A DNA stretch of 11,840 nt from assembly GCA_902628605.1 (NCBI GenBank), contig CACONV010000027.1, forward strand, positions 1 to 11,840, written 5' to 3'. Made by a program: the position numbers and the translations under genes. Positions 6,890-11,840 of the stretch are shown here, piece after piece. Origin of the DNA: an uncultured Bacteroidota bacterium. GTDB lineage: Bacteria > Bacteroidota > Bacteroidia > Flavobacteriales > Flavobacteriaceae. The stretch's first letter is position 1; every line of letters begins with the position of its first letter. The notes below the pieces were generated by a model, which saw only the letters and a program-made list of their open reading frames with translations, was not told the DNA's origin and did no database searches.

Positions 6890-8316
6890 TGAAAAAAATA
6901 AGAAAAACAAAAATTATAGCAACGTTGGGCCCGTCAAGTTCTTCGCCAACAACCATTGAAGAAATGATGTTAAGTGGAGTTGACGTGTTTAGAATAAACT
7001 TTTCTCATGCAAACCATTCGGAAATTGAAAAAGTAATTTCTACAATTAGATCACTCAACAAAAAAAATAATGTATACACTTCGATTTTAGCAGACTTACA
7101 AGGACCAAAATTAAGAATAGGAAATGTTGAAGAAGGTATAAATATTGTAAAAGATGAAATTGTGAAATTTTGTTCTGAAAAAAAATTTATTGGAAACAAT
7201 AAAAGAGTTTATGTCAAATACAAGAAATTCGCCAAAGATGTTAAAATTGGAGAAACACTTCTAATTGACGATGGAAAATTAATTTTTAAGATATTAGAAA
7301 CTGATAATGTTTATAATGTAAAAGCCAGAGTAATTCAGGGAGGACCACTATTTTCAAAAAAAGGAATTAACCTGCCTAACACCAAAATTTCATTACCTGC
7401 ACTAACAGAAAAAGATCTCGAAGATGCTATTTTTTCAATAAATCAAAAAGTAGATTGGATTGCTCTTTCTTTTGTTAGAAATGGAAGTGACTTGAATGAA
7501 TTAAAAAAAATAATTACAGAAAAATCCAATCATAAGATACCTATTATATCAAAAATTGAAAAGCCCGAAGCTCTTGATAATATAGATGAAATTATTTTGA
7601 ATTCAGATGGAATCATGGTTGCAAGAGGAGATTTAGGAGTTGAAGTTTCGGCCGCTGAAGTTCCATTAATTCAAAAACAACTAGTAAATAAGGCAAAAAA
7701 GTCTCGGATTCCAGTAATTATTGCAACTCAAATGATGGAAGGTATGATTAATAGTTTAACTCCCACCAGAGCTGAAGTAAATGATGTTGCAAATTCAGTA
7801 ATGGATGGAGCAGACGCGGTAATGCTATCTGGAGAAACCTCCGTTGGTAAGTATCCCGTAAAAGTAGTTGCTGCAATGTCTTCAATATTAAAAACTGTCG
7901 AGGATTCTCCTTTAATAAAGGTACCCCAATCACCTCCTTCTGTAAGGAGTAAACGATATATAACAAAGTCAATATGTTACCACGCTGCAAACATGGCAAA
8001 TGAAATAGATGCCACCGCAATATGCACACTAACGAATAGTGGGTATACCGCATTCCAAATATCAGCATGGAGACCAAGTGCAAATATCTTAGTATTCACC
8101 TCTAATGAATTGATATTAACCCAATTAAATCTTCTTTGGGGAGTCAAGGCATTTTATTATGATAAATTTGAAAGTACTGACAAAACAGTTGTGCAAGTAA
8201 ATAATATGGCCCTCAAAAATAATTTTGTTGAGAAAGGAGATATGTTGATTAATCTTGCTGCTATGCCCGTCAAAAATAAGGGTATGGTGAATACTTTGAG
8301 AATTTCGATGATTTAA
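6886..8316 (+). CDS. pyk: Pyruvate kinase
   Basis: Pyruvate kinase transfers phosphate from phosphoenolpyruvate to ADP in the last step of glycolysis. The A domain begins TKIIATLGPSS, with FRINFSH (35-41) and ILADLQGPKLRIG (67-79), followed by a B-domain lid (about 80-170). The active-site segment ISKIEKPEA carries catalytic Lys223 and metal ligand Glu225; ARGDLGVE supplies Asp249; ATQMME supplies Thr281; and PTRAEVNDVANSVMDGADAVMLSGETSVGKYP is near-perfect. A C-terminal domain of about 120 residues completes the 476-residue chain. Two adjacent ATGs (6886, 6889) could serve as start; both overlap the TGA of the preceding gene. The stop overlaps that of convergent dinB by four bases. Confidence -1.
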   Translation: MMKKIRKTKIIATLGPSSSSPTTIEEMMLSGVDVFRINFSHANHSEIEKVISTIRSLNKKNNVYTSILADLQGPKLRIGNVEEGINIVKDEIVKFCSEKKFIGNNKRVYVKYKKFAKDVKIGETLLIDDGKLIFKILETDNVYNVKARVIQGGPLFSKKGINLPNTKISLPALTEKDLEDAIFSINQKVDWIALSFVRNGSDLNELKKIITEKSNHKIPIISKIEKPEALDNIDEIILNSDGIMVARGDLGVEVSAAEVPLIQKQLVNKAKKSRIPVIIATQMMEGMINSLTPTRAEVNDVANSVMDGADAVMLSGETSVGKYPVKVVAAMSSILKTVEDSPLIKVPQSPPSVRSKRYITKSICYHAANMANEIDATAICTLTNSGYTAFQISAWRPSANILVFTSNELILTQLNLLWGVKAFYYDKFESTDKTVVQVNNMALKNNFVEKGDMLINLAAMPVKNKGMVNTLRISMI

Positions 8317-9401
8317 AAATCAATTTTAAGTTGAGCTTTTATTGAATTATTTATAATTTTTTTTTCTTTTAATTGCTTGAAGTTCGAAACACTTATTCCA
8401 ATTAACCTTACTGAGTCCCTTAGTTTTTCTTTGTATAAAAGTTCTTGGCATGTTTTGCTAATTAAACTTTTTTCACAAATATAAAGCTGCTTTGTGATTG
8501 AACGTGTTTGAGTAATAAAATCACTATATTTTATTTTTAATGTAATTGTCTTGCCTGAAATACCTAGTCTTTTTAATCTATCCGACAATTTATCTGAAAT
8601 AGTATTAATTTTTTCTAATAAAAAAATCTCACTTGATATGTTTTTTGAAAATGTTTGTTCACTACCCAACGACTTTGATTTTCTTTTTGGAGTAACAGGA
8701 CTCAAATTTATTCCTTTAGCTGCGTTGAAATAGTAGCTCCCAGATTTACCAAACTTTTGAATTAGAAAATCTTCTCCTTTTTTTTTTAAATCAATGCCCT
8801 TAAAGATTCCTATTTGATACATTTTTTTAGCAGTTGCTTTACCAATACCATGAAACTTTCTAATATCTAAATCCTCCATAAATGCTTCAATTTCCTCAGG
8901 GGGGATTGTTTTTTGACCATTTGGTTTATTGTAATCACTAGCAATTTTAGCTACCAATTTGTTTACAGAAATCCCGGCTGATGAAGTTAAACCTGTTTTT
9001 TCAAAAATGTCCTCTCTTATTAGTCTTGCAGTTTTTGAAGCCGAAATAATTCCTCTTTTATTTTGAGTAACATCTAAATAAGCTTCGTCAAGTGACAAAG
9101 TTTCTACTAAATCAGTATATGAAAAAAAAACTTCTGATATTATTTTTGACAACTCTTTATATCTTTCAAATCTTGGTTTAGCGAATATTAAATTAGGGCA
9201 CAGCTTTTTAGCCAATTTACTACTCATAGCGCTTCTTACCCCGAAATATCTAGCCTCATAACTAGCAGCCGCGACCACTCCACGTGAGTCAGAACTACCA
9301 ACTACAACCGGTTTATTCCTAATTAATGGGTTATCAAGTTGTTCAACTGATGCATAAAAGGCATCCATATCAACATGGATAATTTTTCGAGTTACAGCCA
9401 T
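8313..9401 (-). CDS. dinB: DNA polymerase IV (Y-family)
   Basis: DinB is a translesion DNA polymerase without proofreading. The palm residues are present: Asp11 in HVDMDAFYASVE, with Tyr16 at the steric-gate position, and Asp105-Glu106 in SLDEAYLD. The fingers/thumb segment SAGISVNKLVAKIASDYNKP (141-160), the helix-hairpin-helix KFHGIGKATAKKM (182-194) and the little-finger domain follow. The last six residues, QLKIDF (357-362), resemble a beta-clamp-binding motif (QLxLF type). The 362-residue length is normal. On the minus strand an in-frame TAA at 9413-9411 lies 9 nt upstream of the ATG, fixing the start. No LexA-type SOS box was recognised. It is divergent from the CYTH gene and convergent with pyk. 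Confidence -1.
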   Translation of the reverse strand: MAVTRKIIHVDMDAFYASVEQLDNPLIRNKPVVVGSSDSRGVVAAASYEARYFGVRSAMSSKLAKKLCPNLIFAKPRFERYKELSKIISEVFFSYTDLVETLSLDEAYLDVTQNKRGIISASKTARLIREDIFEKTGLTSSAGISVNKLVAKIASDYNKPNGQKTIPPEEIEAFMEDLDIRKFHGIGKATAKKMYQIGIFKGIDLKKKGEDFLIQKFGKSGSYYFNAAKGINLSPVTPKRKSKSLGSEQTFSKNISSEIFLLEKINTISDKLSDRLKRLGISGKTITLKIKYSDFITQTRSITKQLYICEKSLISKTCQELLYKEKLRDSVRLIGISVSNFKQLKEKKIINNSIKAQLKIDF

Positions 9402-9413
9402 TTTATAAATTTA

Positions 9414-9445
9414 CATATATTGGAAATTTATAATATCAATATATG
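9414..9445. repeat. 9-bp inverted repeat across the dinB/CYTH divergent start region
   Basis: CATATATTG (9414-9422) and CAATATATG (9437-9445) form a perfect dyad with a 14-bp A/T-only spacer apart from one G. The right arm ends in the CYTH start codon, and the left arm read on the minus strand ends in an ATG followed at once by TAA, in frame with dinB. It occupies most of the 41-bp intergenic region, where any shared promoter must lie, so an operator is possible. In such AT-rich sequence it could also be chance. Confidence -1.
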
Positions 9446-9931
9446 ATTGAAAAAGAAAGAAAATTTAAAGTCAAATCAAAAAAATTTATTTCCTTTTCTC
9501 ACAAAGTGATAAATATAAAGCAGGGCTATTTGTCAAAGGATAATAATCTAGCAGTTAGAGTTAGAATTTCTGATAAAAAAGCTTACTTATGCATAAAGGG
9601 GCCAACTTGTAAAAACGGAATTAGTAGGTTTGAATTTGAAAAAAAAATAAGTTTAATTGAAGGTACTAAGCTTTTAAAACTAAGTTTACCGAGAATCATT
9701 TTTAAGAAAAGATATTTAATAGAATATAAAAATCAACTTTTAGAAGTTGACGTTTTCAAGGGTTTTTTAAAGGGGCTAATACTAGCTGAAATTGAATTAA
9801 ATTCAAAATCTCAAAAAATTTATTTACCAGACTGGGTTGGAGAGGAAGTAACTGGAGTTAAGACTTTCTATAATTCTCAACTTTCAAAATTGACTGACAG
9901 TGAAGTAAATAATTTAATTAGACTGTATTAA
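9443..9931 (+). CDS. CYTH-domain (triphosphate tunnel metalloenzyme) protein
   Basis: CYTH/TTM proteins bind a triphosphate and divalent metals inside an eight-stranded beta tunnel; short bacterial members such as those from Nitrosomonas and Clostridium thermocellum hydrolyse inorganic tripolyphosphate or nucleoside triphosphates. The alternating charged residues lining the tunnel are visible: ExExK as Glu3, Glu5, Lys7; VRVR (Arg39, Arg41); IKG (Lys52); SRFEFE (Arg62, Glu64, Glu66); KKRY (89-91); EVDVF (Glu101, Asp103); AEIE (Glu116, Glu118); and the terminal YNSQL. The 162-residue length fits the single-domain class. Such genes are often mislabelled adenylate cyclase. It shares a 41-bp divergent region with dinB and ends with overlapping stops against the peptidase gene. 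The exact substrate is not determinable. Confidence -1.
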   Translation: MIEKERKFKVKSKKFISFSHKVINIKQGYLSKDNNLAVRVRISDKKAYLCIKGPTCKNGISRFEFEKKISLIEGTKLLKLSLPRIIFKKRYLIEYKNQLLEVDVFKGFLKGLILAEIELNSKSQKIYLPDWVGEEVTGVKTFYNSQLSKLTDSEVNNLIRLY

Positions 9932-10932
9932 TCATGTTTAAAAATCAAAACTTTAAAATTACCTTTACTATCTTTCACAGCTCTATACATTCCCTTAGTA
10001 TTAAATTCCATAGCGTAATTGCCATATTTGTCAATAGCAATTACACCCCCACTACCTCCTAATTTTTTCACTTTTTCTAAGCTTACTCTTGCCGCCTGCC
10101 TTATATCTAACTTTTTATATTCTAATAACGATGAAATATCGTGGGCTACAACATTTCTAATAAAAAACTCACCCCATCCAGTAGCCGAAATAGCACAAGT
10201 GTTATTGTTAGCATAATTCCCTGCCCCAATAATTGGAACATCACCAACTCTCCCCCACTTTTTATTAGATCTACCACCAGTGGAGGTCCCTGCAGACAAA
10301 TTTCCATTTTTATCTAATGCCACACAACCAACGGTACCAAACTTAGAAATTGAAGGTGATGAATCTTTTTTATTTTTTTGTTGAACAGGGTTTTTATTTT
10401 TAAATAATTGAGCCTTTCTTCTTTCAGTAATAAAATACGAGTTATCTACCATATGAAGCCCTTGTTCTTTTGCAAATTGATCGGCACCTTCTGATATGAG
10501 TAATACCTGTGGAGTGTTTTTCATAACAGAATATGCAGCAGTTATTGGATTTTTAATTTTTTTAACCCCAGCAACAGCTCCAGCATTTAAGTTCTTACCG
10601 CTCATGAAAGAGGCATCCAGAGAAGCCTCACCCCTTTCGTCAAGAACTGCACCTTTACCTGCATTGAATAATGGTGAATCCTCCATTACTTTTATAGCTT
10701 CTATCACTGCTAGTTCACTGCTACCATTGTTTTCTAAAATTTCATATCCCTTATTTAGTGCTTCTTCCAACTTTTTTTTATACTCTAACTCTTTCTCCAT
10801 TGACATTTTTTCTCTTTCCATAGTTCCTGCACCTCCATGAATAACAATTGAGAAATTAACATTTTGTTTCATATTTTCAGAACATGAAATCAGAAAACCA
10901 AATACTAGAATTACAATATATTTTTTTTTCAT
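9928..10932 (-). CDS. Isoaspartyl peptidase/L-asparaginase, lipoprotein form
   Basis: This Ntn-hydrolase of the plant-type asparaginase family self-cleaves before a Thr that becomes the nucleophile, then hydrolyses beta-aspartyl peptides or asparagine. The nucleophile is Thr200 in SKFGTVGC. Arg228 and Asp231 in GRVGDVP, and Thr251-Gly252 in SATGWGE, line the substrate pocket; all sit 21 residues after the corresponding E. coli IaaA residues (Thr179, Arg207, Asp210, Thr230, Gly231). VIHGGAGTM (30-38) is the usual N-terminal strand. Residues 1-17 (Lys-rich, hydrophobic, then LISC) form a lipoprotein signal with lipid-modified Cys17, and the following Ser-Glu-Asn contains no Asp at +2, so periplasmic or outer-membrane anchoring is expected. 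It follows pheS by 26 bases on the same strand and may be transcribed by read-through. Confidence -1.
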   Translation of the reverse strand: MKKKYIVILVFGFLISCSENMKQNVNFSIVIHGGAGTMEREKMSMEKELEYKKKLEEALNKGYEILENNGSSELAVIEAIKVMEDSPLFNAGKGAVLDERGEASLDASFMSGKNLNAGAVAGVKKIKNPITAAYSVMKNTPQVLLISEGADQFAKEQGLHMVDNSYFITERRKAQLFKNKNPVQQKNKKDSSPSISKFGTVGCVALDKNGNLSAGTSTGGRSNKKWGRVGDVPIIGAGNYANNNTCAISATGWGEFFIRNVVAHDISSLLEYKKLDIRQAARVSLEKVKKLGGSGGVIAIDKYGNYAMEFNTKGMYRAVKDSKGNFKVLIFKHD

Positions 10933-10958
10933 AGAATACTTTTAAAATTACAATGTCA

Positions 10959-11840
10959 TTAATTTATTTTTGAAAATTGTTTTAGAAATCTTAAATCATT
11001 TTGGAAAAAATATCTAATGTCACTAATTTGATACATTAGCATTGCAATTCGTTCAATTCCCATACCAAACGCGAACCCAGAATATTTTTCTGAATCAATA
11101 TTACAGTTATTTAAAACGTTTGGGTCAACCATCCCACAACCCATGATTTCTAACCACCCTGTTCCTTTAGTTATTCTATAATCAGTCTCTGATTTAAGGC
11201 CCCAGTAAATATCTACTTCAGCGCTAGGTTCAGTGAAAGGGAAATAAGAAGGTCTTAATCTGATTTGAGACGTTCCAAACATGGATTTACAAAAATATTC
11301 TATGGTATGTTTTAAATTTGCAAAGGATACATCCTTGTCAATATATAGCCCCTCAACTTGATGAAAAAGACAATGTGAACGTGCAGATATGTCCTCATTT
11401 CTGTAAACCCTACCGGGAGATATAGTTTTTATAGGAGGAGAGTTTTTTTCCATATACCTAATCTGAACAGATGATGTATGTGTGCGTAATAAAATATCTG
11501 GATCTCTCTTTATGAAAAAAGTATCTTGCATGTCTCTTGCGGGGTGATGTTTAGGTAAGTTTAATGCGGTAAAATTATGCCAATCATCCTCTATTTCCGG
11601 TCCTTCTGAAATACAGTATCCGATTTTCTCAAAAATTTCAATGGTTTTTTTTCTTACAATATTTAAAGGGTGTTCCGAACCAAACTCTATAGGGTAACCT
11701 GGTTTGTATAAGTCTTCATTTAAATTATTCCCCTTATCCTTTTTTTCTGATTGAAATTCAAGTATTTTTTTCTTTACTTGTGATTTGAGAATATTTATCT
11801 CCTTCCCAATTAGTTTCCTTTCACTTGCATCAATATCTTT
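10959..11840 (-). CDS. pheS: Phenylalanyl-tRNA synthetase alpha subunit, partial
   Basis: PheS is the catalytic alpha chain of the alpha2-beta2 class II synthetase that charges tRNA-Phe. The frame stays open to the right edge, giving 293 residues and lacking roughly the first 45 (part of the N-terminal coiled coil). Visible landmarks are the tail of the coiled coil ([16 protein letters not shown]), the HPLNIVRKK segment, [29 protein letters not shown], the [10 protein letters not shown] motif, motif 2 around [35 protein letters not shown], and class II motif 3 in [14 protein letters not shown]. The Met at 11531 is internal, because strong PheS similarity continues for about 100 residues upstream of it. 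No frameshift or missing catalytic motif is seen. The gene continues past 11840. Confidence -1.
   Translation of the reverse strand, partial: KDIDASERKLIGKEINILKSQVKKKILEFQSEKKDKGNNLNEDLYKPGYPIEFGSEHPLNIVRKKTIEIFEKIGYCISEGPEIEDDWHNFTALNLPKHHPARDMQDTFFIKRDPDILLRTHTSSVQIRYMEKNSPPIKTISPGRVYRNEDISARSHCLFHQVEGLYIDKDVSFANLKHTIEYFCKSMFGTSQIRLRPSYFPFTEPSAEVDIYWGLKSETDYRITKGTGWLEIMGCGMVDPNVLNNCNIDSEKYSGFAFGMGIERIAMLMYQISDIRYFFQNDLRFLKQFSKIN

Noticed and set aside
6886..6891. Frameshift between the IPExxxVDY gene and pyk
   Set aside because: The ATGATG overlap with a TGA stop is an ordinary coupled start; both proteins are complete at their ends.
7748..8083. 111-codon open frame antisense to pyk
   Set aside because: It lies wholly inside a strongly conserved pyruvate kinase, has skewed Leu/His-rich composition and matches nothing recognisable.
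9402..9442. LexA/SOS box for dinB
   Set aside because: No recognisable LexA-type consensus in the 41-bp region; only the AT dyad reported above.
10496..10840. 114-codon open frame antisense to the peptidase gene
   Set aside because: It is the complement of well-conserved coding sequence on the other strand; its low-complexity Ser/Phe/Pro composition is typical of a shadow frame.
10959..11531. A 190-residue short PheS starting at Met 11531
   Set aside because: The same frame continues to 11840 with clear PheS sequence ([19 protein letters not shown]), so the short form is an artefact of choosing an internal Met.
1..11840. CRISPR array, insertion sequence, prophage, toxin-antitoxin or defence system
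   Set aside because: No spaced direct repeats, transposase, integrase or paired small-gene cassette was seen; nearly all the sequence is accounted for by core genes.

Overview
The window looks like a chromosomal segment from an AT-rich member of the Bacteroidota, most likely an uncultured, probably marine, Flavobacteriales-type bacterium. Four things point there: the order purN-acpP-fabF-(rnc)-'IPExxxVDY' protein-pyk; a roughly 630-residue Bacteroidota-style PurF relative paired with a PfkB kinase; the near absence of Shine-Dalgarno sequences; and a TAnnTTTG-type -7 element ahead of acpP. No rRNA, tRNA, CRISPR array, phage or insertion sequence was seen. The taxonomic call is inference from gene families and recalled gene order, not a database result.

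Layout. Bases 1 to about 255 are the 5' part of an AddB-like PD-(D/E)XK nuclease gene. It is joined, in the same orientation but another reading frame, to the back three quarters of a superoxide dismutase gene (to 735). A strong symmetrical hairpin (746-771) separates this from a leftward four-gene operon, purN, rnhA, PfkB kinase, purF (4761 down to 879), whose genes overlap or nearly touch. Divergently, across a 166-bp intergenic region, a rightward operon runs acpP, fabF, IPExxxVDY-family protein, pyk (4928 to 8316). Then come dinB (leftward), a CYTH triphosphatase-like gene (rightward), an isoaspartyl peptidase/asparaginase-like lipoprotein (leftward) and the 3' part of pheS (leftward, running off the right edge). 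Both tail-to-tail junctions (pyk/dinB and CYTH/peptidase) overlap by four bases at the stop codons, so neither has room for a terminator between the genes.

How the genes fit together. The leftward operon has two purine-synthesis-type enzymes (PurN and a PurF relative), a sugar or nucleoside kinase and RNase HI. The rightward operon has fatty-acid elongation (AcpP, FabF) and the last step of glycolysis (Pyk). The rest is housekeeping: translesion synthesis, polyphosphate or nucleotide chemistry, envelope peptide turnover and phenylalanyl-tRNA synthesis.

Most of the window is ordinary core genome and I found no convincing new system. The observations most worth following are the nuclease/SOD junction, which destroys both genes (a real deletion or an assembly chimera); the absence of rnc from its usual place between fabF and the IPExxxVDY gene; the altered glutaminase oxyanion motif in the PurF relative; and a 9-bp dyad exactly spanning the dinB/CYTH divergent start region.
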